Counted from the first letter of the stretch, positions 14,379 through 23,051 are shown. The stretch is DNA of 45,330 nt from an uncultured Clostridia bacterium (GCA_947630625.1 CANRIL010000022.1:1-45330); one strand, 5' to 3'. The notes: a model not told the origin generated them from the sequence alone. Translations and numbers: made by a program.

Positions 14379-14389
14379 TATTGTACCAC
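14369..14389. promoter_or_regulatory. Palindromic operator candidate shared by divergent promoters
   Basis: GTGGTA (14369-14374) and TACCAC (14384-14389) are exact inverted half-sites with a 9-nt spacer. The palindrome covers the -10 of both the nifS promoter and the regulator promoter, so one bound dimer would block both. Confidence 0.65.
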
Positions 14390-14407
14390 GTATGAAAAAA
14401 ATATCAA
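14380..14407 (-). promoter_or_regulatory. Sigma-A promoter of nifSU
   Basis: On the minus strand: TTGATA (14407-14402), 16-nt spacer, TACAAT (14385-14380). Confidence 0.7.
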
Positions 14408-14440
14408 GTACGCAGATTTTTATGACAAGGTATTATTTTT

Positions 14441-14869
14441 ATGACTGAAAATCAGACGCTCAATGAAAACGAGGTATGCGAGGGAAACTGTGAATCTTGC
14501 GAGGCGTGCGTTAAAAATTCATGCTGCTGCTCGGAGCTCTCTCCCTGCCCGCTTACCGCCGTGCTTGACGTTATCGGCGGGAAGTGGAAGATACCGATAC
14601 TGTGCGCGCTTTCGGGCTCGCAGTCAACGAGATATAACGAGCTGAAGCGCCGCGTGCCGTTTATCACGAACACAATGCTCGCCAATTCATTGCGCGAGCT
14701 TGAGGCGGACGGGCTTGTCCTGCGCCGCCAGTACGCGGAGATGCCGGTCAGGGTCGAGTATTCGCTGACGGAGACGGGGCTTTCGCTCTTGCCGATACTG
14801 AACGAAATGCAGCTCTGGGGGCTCGAACATCTCCCGTCGGCGTCAGGTAAGGCGGCGTCCGATGAATAG
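14441..14869 (+). CDS. HxlR-family transcriptional regulator with Cys-rich N-terminus
   Basis: A 142-aa winged-helix regulator. The HxlR core (about 34-130) has CPLTAVLDVIGGKWKIPIL, RYNELKRRVPFITNTMLANSLRELE, then DGLVLRRQY and VEYSLTETG. Unusually, residues 13-36 hold eight Cys (13, 17, 20, 23, 28, 29, 30, 36) in the spacing CX3CX2CX2CX4CCCX5C. Cys36 is the family's common redox cysteine; the rest is an added tail that could bind iron, zinc or an Fe-S cluster. It diverges from nifSU over a shared palindrome, which suggests control of Fe-S assembly and of itself. Its stop overlaps the ROK gene. Confidence 0.9.
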   Translation: MTENQTLNENEVCEGNCESCEACVKNSCCCSELSPCPLTAVLDVIGGKWKIPILCALSGSQSTRYNELKRRVPFITNTMLANSLRELEADGLVLRRQYAEMPVRVEYSLTETGLSLLPILNEMQLWGLEHLPSASGKAASDE

Positions 14870-15827
14870 GCTCGGGATCGACCTCGGCGGGACGAACGTC
14901 GCCGCCGGTATAGTGAATGACGCAGGCGAGGTGCTGTACAGATATTCGGCGAAGACTGATACAAAGTCGGAGCGCTCTGTTGTCGGCTCGCTTTCTAAGG
15001 CGGTTAGCTCGCTTTTGGAGATGAGCGGCATCAGCGCCGACGAAATCTCCGTCGGCGTCGCGTGCCCGGGGACCGTGAACAGCGTTCGGGGCGTCGTCGA
15101 ATATTCCGCGAATCTGCCGCTGTGCGGCACCGACGTTGCAGGCATGCTCTCCTCTGAGACGGGGGTCGACGTGTCGCGGATATATATGGCAAACGACGCC
15201 GACGCGGCGGCGCTCGGCGAATACCGCGCCGGTGCGGGCAGAGGCGCGCACGATTTTTTGATGATAACGATCGGAACGGGCGTTGGCGGCGGTTACATAA
15301 GCGACGGGAAGATATTGACGGGCAGGAACCATTCGGCGGGCGAGCTCGGGCACACGGTCATAGTTTACGGCGGCGAGCCGTGCGGCTGTGGGCGGCGCGG
15401 CTGCGCGGAAAAATACTGCTCCGCGACGGCGCTCGTGAGGCTGACGAAGGCGGCAGTCGCTGAGTGCGAAAGGCGCGGCGTCAAAACGCTGATGACGGAG
15501 ATCGCGGAGGCGGACGGCAAGTTTTCGGGCAGGACGGCTTTTCGCGCCGCAGACCGTGGAGACGAGGCGGGAGCCGCCGTCGTTGACGAATATATCTCGT
15601 ATCTCTCGTGCGCGCTTACAAATTATATTAATATCTTCCAGCCTGAGGTGCTCGCGGTCGGCGGCGGCGTTTCCAATGAGGGGGAGCGGCTGCTTGAGCC
15701 GCTCAGAAATCGCATTTACGGCGAGATGTACAACAAGCGTCAGCCGGAGTCGTTTTACACGAAGATCTGCCGGGCGGAGCTGGGCGGGAACGCCGGCGTC
15801 GTCGGCGCCGCAATGCTCGGCTTGTGA
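14862..15827 (+). CDS. ROK-family sugar kinase (glucokinase-like)
   Basis: A 321-aa ROK kinase that phosphorylates a hexose, most likely glucose, with ATP. The N-terminal phosphate loop is GIDLGGTNVAAG (5-16); the sugar-binding acid lies in MANDADAAALGEY; the ROK zinc motif is complete, with His164 in ELGHTV and CGCGRRGC (Cys174, 176, 181) followed by AEKYCS. Start ATG 14862 overlaps the last codons of the HxlR gene by 8 nt, so the two are co-translated. The ADP-ribosylglycohydrolase gene follows after 46 nt. Glucokinase specificity is inferred from family similarity. Confidence 0.9.
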   Translation: MNRLGIDLGGTNVAAGIVNDAGEVLYRYSAKTDTKSERSVVGSLSKAVSSLLEMSGISADEISVGVACPGTVNSVRGVVEYSANLPLCGTDVAGMLSSETGVDVSRIYMANDADAAALGEYRAGAGRGAHDFLMITIGTGVGGGYISDGKILTGRNHSAGELGHTVIVYGGEPCGCGRRGCAEKYCSATALVRLTKAAVAECERRGVKTLMTEIAEADGKFSGRTAFRAADRGDEAGAAVVDEYISYLSCALTNYINIFQPEVLAVGGGVSNEGERLLEPLRNRIYGEMYNKRQPESFYTKICRAELGGNAGVVGAAMLGL

Positions 15828-15873
15828 TTTTAATTTGTAGTAAAGCAATTCTTGAAAATAAGGAGGAAATCAG

Positions 15874-16740
15874 ATGTACGGAGCTATAATAGGAGATATC
15901 GTAGGATCAAAATACGAGTTTCACAACATAAAGCGTATGGATTTTCCGTTCATTTCGGAGAGGTGCAGCTTTACGGACGATACAGCGATGACGGTCGCTG
16001 TCGCGAACGCGCTGCTCATAAGCGGCGCGGAAGGGAGATCGTTCCGTCAGACGGTCGTGGAGCAGATGAGAAGGATCGGGCGCGAATATCCGCACGCCGG
16101 TTACGGCGGGCGATTCAGCGGCTGGCTTGTATCAGCAGTGCCGAAGCCGTATTACAGCTTTGGAAACGGTTCCGCGATGAGAGTTTCGCCTTGCGGACTG
16201 ATCGCGGTGACGCTCGATGAGGCGCTGTCGCTCGCGGAAGCGTCGGCTGATGTCACACACAATCATCCGGAGGGGATAAAGGGCGCGAAAGCGGCGGCAG
16301 CCGCCGTATTTCTCGCGAAGAGCGGCTGCGATAAGGCGGAGATAAGGGAATATATAACGCGGAATTATTACGATCTCGCGTTCACGCTCGATGAGATCAG
16401 ACCGACGTACAAGTTCGATGAGACGTGTCAGGGCAGCGTTCCGCAGGCGCTCGAGGCTTTCTTCGAGGCGGAGAGCTACGAAGAAACGATAAGGGCAGCC
16501 GTCTCCATCGGCGGCGACAGCGACACGATCGCGGCGATCGCTGGTGGCATCGCGTGGCCGTATTATATGTCGCGCGGGGACGTGGCTGACGACCTTTACA
16601 AGTCCATGGTTGAAAAATATGAGATCAATAAAATGCTGCCGGATGAGTTCGTCAGCATCATCGGAAAGTTTGATGAATTTCGCGCGGCGAGGGAGAGCGA
16701 ATTTAAGAAAACGGGCTGCTGCCCGGCAATTCCGCTTTGA
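15874..16740 (+). CDS. ADP-ribosylglycohydrolase family protein
   Basis: A 288-aa all-helical ADP-ribosyl hydrolase (DraG/ARH type) with a binuclear metal centre. The metal motifs are visible: GDIVGSKYEF at 7-16, TDDT at 34-37, and GGDSDT at 213-218 (Asp215, Asp217). It would remove ADP-ribose from proteins or from free ADP-ribosylated compounds. A strong AAGGAGG site precedes ATG. Likely third gene of the hxlR-ROK operon; a terminator follows 37 nt after the stop. No partner ADP-ribosyltransferase is in the window. Confidence 0.92.
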   Translation: MYGAIIGDIVGSKYEFHNIKRMDFPFISERCSFTDDTAMTVAVANALLISGAEGRSFRQTVVEQMRRIGREYPHAGYGGRFSGWLVSAVPKPYYSFGNGSAMRVSPCGLIAVTLDEALSLAEASADVTHNHPEGIKGAKAAAAAVFLAKSGCDKAEIREYITRNYYDLAFTLDEIRPTYKFDETCQGSVPQALEAFFEAESYEETIRAAVSIGGDSDTIAAIAGGIAWPYYMSRGDVADDLYKSMVEKYEINKMLPDEFVSIIGKFDEFRAARESEFKKTGCCPAIPL

Positions 16741-16777
16741 ACGCACAGGAATGGCATAATAAAATAATTGTATGAAA

Positions 16778-16822
16778 AAAAGTCCGGAGAGGGGATCATG
16801 TCCCGACTCCGGACTTTTGCCT
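16778..16822 (+). terminator. Terminator of the hxlR-ROK-ADP-ribosylglycohydrolase operon
   Basis: A 12-bp stem (AAAAGTCCGGAG with CTCCGGACTTTT, 16778-16789 and 16807-16818) with an inner GGGGA/TCCC pairing and a T-run built into the 3' arm. Confidence 0.85.
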
Positions 16823-16891
16823 TTTGCCGCGTGGGGAAAAAGGTTACATTAACGTGTTCATGCTGATGAATTTTTTCAAAACCTATCGTCA

Positions 16892-16899
16892 CCACAGTG
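16892..16899. repeat. 8-bp target duplication of IS256-like element, left copy
   Basis: CCACAGTG, identical to 18288-18295, directly abuts the left inverted repeat. Eight-base duplications are normal for the IS256 family. Confidence 0.85.
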
Positions 16900-16951
16900 G
16901 GTACTGTCAAGGATTTTTCGCAAAATTGTATAGAAAGAAGTCATATCTCGC

Positions 16952-16985
16952 TTTCATCACCCCTCGAATTCGAGGGGTGATGAAA
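16952..16985. terminator. Perfect 34-nt palindrome inside the IS256-like element
   Basis: The two 17-nt arms (TTTCATCACCCCTCGAA and its complement) have no spacer. It starts 12 nt after the transposase stop. The arms begin AAA and end TTT, so it could terminate transcription in both directions and insulate the element. Confidence 0.65.
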
Positions 16986-16996
16986 TTTCGCGCCGG

Positions 16997-18175
16997 TCAG
17001 GCGGTCAAGCTTTCAGATTCGTAAAAATATTTCATGCTGAGATAGCGCTTGCACCCCCAATCTTTGCCGGAAATGTACCGCAGTCTCGCGCATACGAGCA
17101 TCAGCGCCGACTTGCCGTCGGGAAATGCGCCGACGACCCGCGTTCGGCGGCGAATCTCGCGGTTCATTCGCTCGATCACATTGTTGGTGCGGATCTTCGA
17201 CCAGTGCTGCGACGGAAAATCCATGTATGTAAGCGTTTCCTCGATTCCTTTCTCGACCTTCTTAGCCGCTTCGTGAAGTTTCATTGCGTGAAGCTGTTCG
17301 ACGACCTCTTTTGCTTTGCGGCGCGCCGCGTCTTTGCTCTCCTGAGCATGGATCGCTTTAAGCATCATCGTCACCTCGCGGAGCCTGTTCCTCGGCACGC
17401 TTGACATAATGTTCCTGTAGAAATGCACAGTGCAACGCTGATATTTTGCGTCTGGGAAAACTTCATGTACTGATTCACACATGCCGAGATTCTTATCTCC
17501 GACGATAAGGCGCACTCCGTCGAGACCGCGTTCTTTCAGCCATACAAGGAAACTCCGCCAGCTTTCCTTGTCTTCCTTCATGCCTTCGGCGGCTCCGATC
17601 ACCTCGCGATAACCGTCTTCATCAACGCCGATTGCCACGAGAATGCTCACATTTTCAAACTCGCCGCCCCAGTTCCGCTTGAGGTATATACCGTCCACAT
17701 AGACATACGGATACTTGCCGGAAAGCGGTCTTTGCCGCCATTCTTCGATGTGGACATATGCTTTTTGATTCAGGTCGCTGATCGTTGATGCAGAAACCCG
17801 GCTGCCCCACAGTGCCTCGCTGATGTCCTCTACGCGACGTACAGACACTCCTGCCAGATACATCTCGATCAGCGCCTCTTCCACAGAGCTTTCGCGACGG
17901 CGGTATCGTTCGATTATCGCCGTTTCAAACTGTACGCCTTTGAGTTTGGGGACTTCGAGACGCACCTCTCCCGATGTGGTCGTCAGTTTGCGGCTGTAAT
18001 GCCCACTGCGATAACCCTGACGCGATTCGGTTCGCTCGTATTTGCCCGCGCCGGTCAGTTCCTCCGCTTCCTTATCCAGCAGCTCGTTCAGCGTTTCCTC
18101 CACGCTTTTGCGCACTAATTCTTTCAGTTCGACCTTGACAGCTTCCTCATTAAGCTGTATAATTTTTTCGGACAT
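16997..18175 (-). CDS. IS256-family (mutator type) transposase
   Basis: A 392-aa transposase of usual length. The DDE triad is Asp161 (YVDGIYLK), Asp227 (IVGDKNLGM) and Glu335 (NNVIERMNREIRRR), and the family's CTVHFYRN motif (Cys248, His251) lies between the last two. The N-terminal DNA-binding region includes KYERTESRQGYRSGHYSRKL. AAAGGAG lies 9 nt before ATG 18175. No frameshift or stop, so it is probably active. Confidence 0.95.
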   Translation of the reverse strand: MSEKIIQLNEEAVKVELKELVRKSVEETLNELLDKEAEELTGAGKYERTESRQGYRSGHYSRKLTTTSGEVRLEVPKLKGVQFETAIIERYRRRESSVEEALIEMYLAGVSVRRVEDISEALWGSRVSASTISDLNQKAYVHIEEWRQRPLSGKYPYVYVDGIYLKRNWGGEFENVSILVAIGVDEDGYREVIGAAEGMKEDKESWRSFLVWLKERGLDGVRLIVGDKNLGMCESVHEVFPDAKYQRCTVHFYRNIMSSVPRNRLREVTMMLKAIHAQESKDAARRKAKEVVEQLHAMKLHEAAKKVEKGIEETLTYMDFPSQHWSKIRTNNVIERMNREIRRRTRVVGAFPDGKSALMLVCARLRYISGKDWGCKRYLSMKYFYESESLTA

Positions 18176-18287
18176 GTTCCCTTACTCCTTTCGAATGTTT
18201 GGTTGTGGTGACTTCATTCTACCAGAAGTGTGGGAACATGTCTATATTTTTGCCCCCATCTTTTTGCGAAATTTATTGTACCTTATC

Positions 18288-18295
18288 CCACAGTG
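18288..18295. repeat. 8-bp target duplication of IS256-like element, right copy
   Basis: CCACAGTG, matching 16892-16899. The next 137 bp up to the helicase stop contain no gene or clear terminator. Confidence 0.85.
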
Positions 18296-18432
18296 AGAAT
18301 TTACGAGTTTGAAGAATATCAAGCAAATCCCACGATGTCGCGCCTTCCTTTTTGTGGATTTCTATGCTCTATTTATTTTGCAAAACCTTAGTAAATTTGA
18401 AGAGCGCTTATGATTTTTTTCATGCCATAATC

Positions 18433-21243
18433 TCATCGGTTTTTAATCGGGATCATGTTTTTGCACTGATTGTCCTCATTAAAGTAATTCGTACATCCAT
18501 AAAAAACATCGCCGTTTCTTTGATTGAACCTTACTATCATATAGCCGTCGGTGCATTTCGGGCACTTGAAAATATCATGCATATGAACTTTGTCATTTGT
18601 CATGAAATCACAAATTTCAGATTCGTTGGTACAAATCCAAAGATTCAGCCCGTAGTTCTTATTAAATTCATATTTCAGCGGGAAACCACACACCGGGCAG
18701 CGCAAGGAAAACAAATCTACTGTCTGCATATTGATTCCCTCGTCATGTGGCAAATGATAATCCTTAATGAGTTCGACTAGAAAACGTGACGGTTTGTTCT
18801 TTGGCGTTGCAATGTAAACTCGATTTTTCGTTCTTGTCATTGCAACATAAAACAATCTTCGTTCTTCGGCAAAGGGCATACTTGTGTCTTCGTATGTAAC
18901 GAGCTTCATAATTGGATCGTCTTCAATTTGGCATGGGAAACCGAATTTCCCCTCAAACATATTGAGTAATATGACATTATCATAACCCAAACCTTTTGAG
19001 CTATGAGCAGTCATGAAAGTGATATTAACCTTTGGGTATTTTACACTTTGAACTTGGCTGCCATGTCCTTGCTTGAAAAGTCCAGTGTTGCAAAGCTTAT
19101 ATAAATCGTAATTGTATCGTCCTATTAAAAGTATCGTTTTCTTGTCTCCGAATTCTGTTAATATCTTTCCGATGATTTCTTCAACTTTTGCCGCAAGATT
19201 TTTCATCACTTTTGAAGAATCATCAAAAGATTCAATTACTATTGGATTTTCAAGATGTTTTGGCGAAATCAATTGTTTCTTTATCTGTGCAGCATTCTTT
19301 TGAACAAAGCCTCCGGCAATATCAATAAGCTCCTGCGAGTTTCGGTATGTATGTGTAATTTTTAATTCCGTTCCTGTACCCATCAGTTCCAGAAAGCGAG
19401 TAAACAAAGTGATATCCGATCCAGAAAAAGCATATATCGACTGCCAGTCATCACCAACGGCTACAACCTTTGCTTTCGTAATCTCCGATAGTCTTTTGGT
19501 CAAATTGAATCTCTGACGGGCAATGTCTTGAAACTCATCAATTATTATGTATTTATATGGTAGTTCAAGATTCTGACGTTCAATCTCCTGGAGATAGAAA
19601 TGCGCATCATTAATCATATCAGCAAAATCGATCTGATTTTTCTGTTTCAAAACAAATTGGTAATGCTGATATACCTGTTCGGCAATATCGAGAAATAACA
19701 GTGTCCTCGGATTATCAGTTTTTTTGCGAAGTATCGCAAAACCGCCTGCATCGTATCCTGTTGTTTTGTATTGTTCTATAAAATTCATCATAAAATATAT
19801 CAGTTTATAGATATATTTATCTTTGCCCGTTTCAACGATTTTCTTGTATACTTCTTCAAGATTTCGTTGCTTCAATACAAATCCTTCCTGTAACAGTATC
19901 TCTTTTAAGTGCTCAAGAAGCGGTCTTTTATCCATATATAATGACCATGTTTCAAGCAGCTTCGTTTTATGCGCTTTATGCCATTCTCTTTTATCACGAA
20001 TCTGTTTCTTATAACGTTTGATTTGCGCAGGCGTAAAAACATTATTATAGCCGCTCTCTGACAGGGCATAGTGCTCTAACCATACGGAATGTTCTCCTTG
20101 GGAGATATAAAAGTCGGGCGTGTACTTTTTTCGATTCGATGGAGAACCGAATGGATAAACACGTTCATATTCATAATTAAGCCCGTTTAAGTATAAGAAA
20201 TTAGCAATTTGTACTTCTTGAACTGAACGCAAATACTCTCCTGCGATGGTTTTCATTTGCTTTGAACGTTGGCTTTCAACTTTTATTACATATTCACCAA
20301 GACCACTTTTCAAAGTTTCATAATCCTGCGAGGCCTTATACATATGATATTGGTTTAAATTCTCAAACTTAAATACGTCTTCTGAAAGGTCAAAATAGTA
20401 TCCGAGGAACAAGACCAAATTACGCATCAGTTCTTTATTATTAAAAATGCTTTTTTCAAGCATATCAAAAACTATCTGATAAGATGAAAAATTGATTTCT
20501 GGCGGCTCGGCAGAAAATTTCCTTACGATATCAAAAGCAAAGGCGTGGAAAGTACAAATCTTTGCCGGGATTTGTAATCCTTTATTTATACGGTCACGCA
20601 ACTCACCAATAGCCTTGTTTGTATATGAGATGACAATTATTTCTTCCGGGTTAATTTGTTTTTTCTCAACAAGGTATTTGACCTTGGCTGCCATTGTAGT
20701 TGTTTTTCCGGCTCCTGCGCCTGCAACAAGTAAGCAATAATCATCGTCAGTGATAACGGCGCGACGCTGCTCTTCGTCAAGCACAATGTTAGGGTCAATA
20801 TCATTAAGTATATGGTCGAAGTAATCTTTCTCCTTCTCGAGTATCGCGTCCACATAGATGGAATTGTGCGCGGTAACATCCGCTTCTAATGTGTGCATTT
20901 TTCGCAAAAAACTTTTTAGGCTCTCAATGTCTACACGCAATTTCGCGGCATTATTACAAACATATTGATATACTAATTTGTTTTTGAGCGTGATATAGTA
21001 GCTCCCGTAAGTGTCTTTTATCCAGAGTTTTTCACGATTTGTAATATAATGATCCTGCCCAAAAATAGAGCAATAATCGCGATCAAATGAAATCAGCACA
21101 TTCCCCAAATTCTTGTAGTCACTATTAGTTGCCTCGTCGAGCGTGGAAAGTTTAAAATACGCAGAAGGAAGCCCGCAATATGGGCAAAACTCCGCTTTAT
21201 CCGATATTTGTTTTTTACATTCCGGGCAGTTAATTAAGCTCAT
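18433..21243 (-). CDS. SF1 UvrD-type DNA helicase, helicase-IV (HelD)-like, with zinc ribbons
   Basis: A 936-aa ATP-dependent DNA helicase. The order is: N-terminal zinc ribbon (Cys6, 9, 20, 23); Walker A GAGAGKTT at about 175-181; TFHAFAFDIVRKF; a nuclease-like insertion at about 340-435 (EVQIANFLYLNG, TPDFY, WLEHY) as in E. coli helicase IV, with His replacing the usual PD-(D/E)xK lysine; Walker B DEFQD at about 569-573; GDDWQSIYAFSGSD; the late motifs TAHSSKGLGYDNVIL and VAMTRTKNRVYIA; and two C-terminal CxxC zinc fingers. Start ATG 21243 has GAGGAA upstream. Much richer in A+T than its neighbours and next to an insertion sequence, so probably acquired. Repair or anti-phage roles are both possible. 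Confidence 0.88.
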   Translation of the reverse strand: MSLINCPECKKQISDKAEFCPYCGLPSAYFKLSTLDEATNSDYKNLGNVLISFDRDYCSIFGQDHYITNREKLWIKDTYGSYYITLKNKLVYQYVCNNAAKLRVDIESLKSFLRKMHTLEADVTAHNSIYVDAILEKEKDYFDHILNDIDPNIVLDEEQRRAVITDDDYCLLVAGAGAGKTTTMAAKVKYLVEKKQINPEEIIVISYTNKAIGELRDRINKGLQIPAKICTFHAFAFDIVRKFSAEPPEINFSSYQIVFDMLEKSIFNNKELMRNLVLFLGYYFDLSEDVFKFENLNQYHMYKASQDYETLKSGLGEYVIKVESQRSKQMKTIAGEYLRSVQEVQIANFLYLNGLNYEYERVYPFGSPSNRKKYTPDFYISQGEHSVWLEHYALSESGYNNVFTPAQIKRYKKQIRDKREWHKAHKTKLLETWSLYMDKRPLLEHLKEILLQEGFVLKQRNLEEVYKKIVETGKDKYIYKLIYFMMNFIEQYKTTGYDAGGFAILRKKTDNPRTLLFLDIAEQVYQHYQFVLKQKNQIDFADMINDAHFYLQEIERQNLELPYKYIIIDEFQDIARQRFNLTKRLSEITKAKVVAVGDDWQSIYAFSGSDITLFTRFLELMGTGTELKITHTYRNSQELIDIAGGFVQKNAAQIKKQLISPKHLENPIVIESFDDSSKVMKNLAAKVEEIIGKILTEFGDKKTILLIGRYNYDLYKLCNTGLFKQGHGSQVQSVKYPKVNITFMTAHSSKGLGYDNVILLNMFEGKFGFPCQIEDDPIMKLVTYEDTSMPFAEERRLFYVAMTRTKNRVYIATPKNKPSRFLVELIKDYHLPHDEGINMQTVDLFSLRCPVCGFPLKYEFNKNYGLNLWICTNESEICDFMTNDKVHMHDIFKCPKCTDGYMIVRFNQRNGDVFYGCTNYFNEDNQCKNMIPIKNR

Positions 21244-21321
21244 AAGGCAATTCCTCAATGGTACTTTATAAAATAAGGCATTTTGGCGAAAATTACAAAA
21301 TGGCACACCACTATAAATTAA

Positions 21322-21350
21322 ATTATACCACTCAAATAAGCGAAAATCAA
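21322..21350 (-). promoter_or_regulatory. Sigma-A promoter of the helicase gene
   Basis: On the minus strand: TTGATT (21350-21345), 17-nt spacer, TATAAT (21327-21322). The leader to the ATG is about 75 nt. Confidence 0.75.
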
Positions 21351-21389
21351 CATGACGGAATGACAACTGTTCCGTATAAGTCTATCAAA

Positions 21390-21448
21390 ATCAAACGCCC
21401 GCATCTGTACGGCTGATATACTCAAGCCGCCGGAAACGGGCGTTTGAT
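21390..21448 (-). terminator. Inverted repeat, likely terminator of the SPOCS gene
   Basis: A perfect 12-bp stem (ATCAAACGCCCG with CGGGCGTTTGAT) has a 35-nt loop with its own small GGCT/AGCC stem. It is followed on the minus strand by TTTTGATAG, a weak U-tract. It lies 121 nt after the SPOCS stop, between it and the helicase promoter. Confidence 0.5.
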
Positions 21449-21569
21449 CTTATATTTTAGACTTCATATAGCAGTGTTTCGCAATGTACACCATGCACCG
21501 CTGCAACTTTTGTCATGCTTTATACAGTGATGCTATTATAATCAATATAATATTGTAAAGACTGCGCGG

Positions 21570-23036
21570 TCAGATCACGATCACGTCGGAGGGGGTGCCG
21601 TCCGCGCGAACGTTTCCGTCGGCGGAGACGGCGGCTGTCGGGACGTGGAACCGCTTGGCGATATCCCATACAGTCTCGGTGCCGGCGGGGTAGTAGATCA
21701 CGAAGCCGCCGCGCGCGGGGAACGGGTCGCCGGTCGGTTTGACGGAGGTGAGCACATGCTCGCGCTGAGAGCGAGCGGTCGTGACGGAAACGGTGATCTC
21801 GGCGTCGACGGCGAGCTCTCCGTCAGCCCTTGCCGAAAGCTGGGAGACATCGGCGCTTCCCCATACGGCAAGCTCGCCGTCAGGCATAGGGGAAGATGAG
21901 GCGAGCTCACAGCTCCACGGCAAATTCCACGGCACCACTTCGTATTCGCCGCCGGAAAACAGAAGCGCATTCCCGTGAAGCTCGCCGTTTACGCGGACGC
22001 GTCCGCGTTCTGCTGCAGCGCCGCCGACATCGGCACGCGCCGAGACGGCGACGACACGCCCCGAAACGTTTTTCGGCACGCGTTCGTTGAGCGAAAAGCC
22101 GCATGATGATGTGACTGCCGGCGAAAGATATTCCGTGTCGTCATATTCGGCGCTGACAGGAGATGAGCAGCTGTAAGCGTCGTAGACTACGTCTGCGGCG
22201 ACGGGCGAGGTCGCCTCGACCGACAGCTCATATACGATCTCGGCGCGGCTGCCGGAGTCGTCGGTGTGCAGCTCGACCGAATTTATCATACCGGACGCGC
22301 GAACCGACGAGCCCTCTGCCGGTGCGTCGCCGTCGAGCGTGACCGTTTCGTCAAACCCTACGCGGTCGCGCATCACGCCGGCGTCGCCTTCCTTTTCATA
22401 TACGCATTCGACTGCTATGTCGCCGCGGCATCTGTATTCTCCCGGCGCGACTGGCTTGCATTCGGTGACGTTAACCTCGGCGCGGCAGAGGATCGGGGAC
22501 GCGCCCTCCGGCAGCCCTTCAAGGTCGAGCGAGCACAAAAGGTCGCGCGAAGCGCCGGACGAAATCGCCATTGCGGGCGCTTTCCCGCGCTTTACCTCCA
22601 TCCCGTCCCCAAACTCGCCCGGAATGTCGGCGTCGCTCGCCGATAGCACCGTGATTTTGCTGCCGAGCCGACAGCGGAGCTGCAGTTTCCGCGGCGCCGT
22701 CACGCGGCAGAAGACGTTTTCCGGCGATGTGGATGCGCGGCAGATCACGTCTCCGCCGACAGGACCTATAACGACGTTCGTGTCGTAGTCGCAGGGAATC
22801 GTCACGCCGTTTATGCCGCCATCCTCCGGAACATATAATATTCGGAAGGCCGCAGTCCCGCCGAGCTCCGCCTCGATGCCGCGTCCCTCCGATTCCTTGA
22901 GATATACGCCTTCGGGCGCGGGGTCGCATTCGGCGGAAAGGATGCGGCCGATCGCGGGCACGTAGTCGGGGAGCGTGAACTCGCCCCCGCAGTCGTGCGT
23001 TATCTTCATTTCGCGTTCAAGTTTTATTTTCTGCAT
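21570..23036 (-). CDS. DUF3794 (SPOCS) domain protein with LysM-like C-terminus
   Basis: A 488-aa protein with repeated beta-rich SPOCS units (about 15-140, 165-280, 295-440) and a C-terminal LysM-like segment (about 440-488; VIYYPAGTETVWDIAKRFHVPTAAV). SPOCS/LysM proteins occur in spore-forming firmicutes and are linked to spore coat or exosporium morphogenesis, related to the SafA/SpoVID class of envelope proteins. No signal peptide, which fits synthesis in the mother cell and assembly on the spore. Start ATG 23036 has AGAGG 7 nt upstream; a longer start at 23051 has no site. Monocistronic. Confidence 0.87.
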   Translation of the reverse strand: MQKIKLEREMKITHDCGGEFTLPDYVPAIGRILSAECDPAPEGVYLKESEGRGIEAELGGTAAFRILYVPEDGGINGVTIPCDYDTNVVIGPVGGDVICRASTSPENVFCRVTAPRKLQLRCRLGSKITVLSASDADIPGEFGDGMEVKRGKAPAMAISSGASRDLLCSLDLEGLPEGASPILCRAEVNVTECKPVAPGEYRCRGDIAVECVYEKEGDAGVMRDRVGFDETVTLDGDAPAEGSSVRASGMINSVELHTDDSGSRAEIVYELSVEATSPVAADVVYDAYSCSSPVSAEYDDTEYLSPAVTSSCGFSLNERVPKNVSGRVVAVSARADVGGAAAERGRVRVNGELHGNALLFSGGEYEVVPWNLPWSCELASSSPMPDGELAVWGSADVSQLSARADGELAVDAEITVSVTTARSQREHVLTSVKPTGDPFPARGGFVIYYPAGTETVWDIAKRFHVPTAAVSADGNVRADGTPSDVIVI

Positions 23037-23051
23037 ACGAAAACCTCTCAA

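Larger units (their letters stand above)
16900..18287 (-). mobile_element. Complete IS256-family insertion sequence, 1388 bp
   Basis: The element carries one mutator-type transposase and has ends of about 26 bp that match imperfectly but share TTTCGCAAAA exactly at positions 17-26 from each tip. An 8-bp target duplication (CCACAGTG) lies on both sides. A perfect 34-nt palindrome (16952-16985) sits between the transposase stop and the left end. The size is typical. The element separates the ADP-ribosylglycohydrolase operon from an AT-rich helicase gene. Confidence 0.9.

Noticed and set aside
14748-15848. Minus-strand open frame of 366 codons opposite the ROK kinase
   Set aside because: The ROK gene has all family motifs; the antisense product is Arg/Ala-rich without motifs, as expected for GC-rich antisense.
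21561-21580. GCGCGGTCA word shared with the 26-bp target duplication at 6782 and with 11127
   Set aside because: A short GC-rich word at gene ends; no further similarity around it, so no evidence of a common element.
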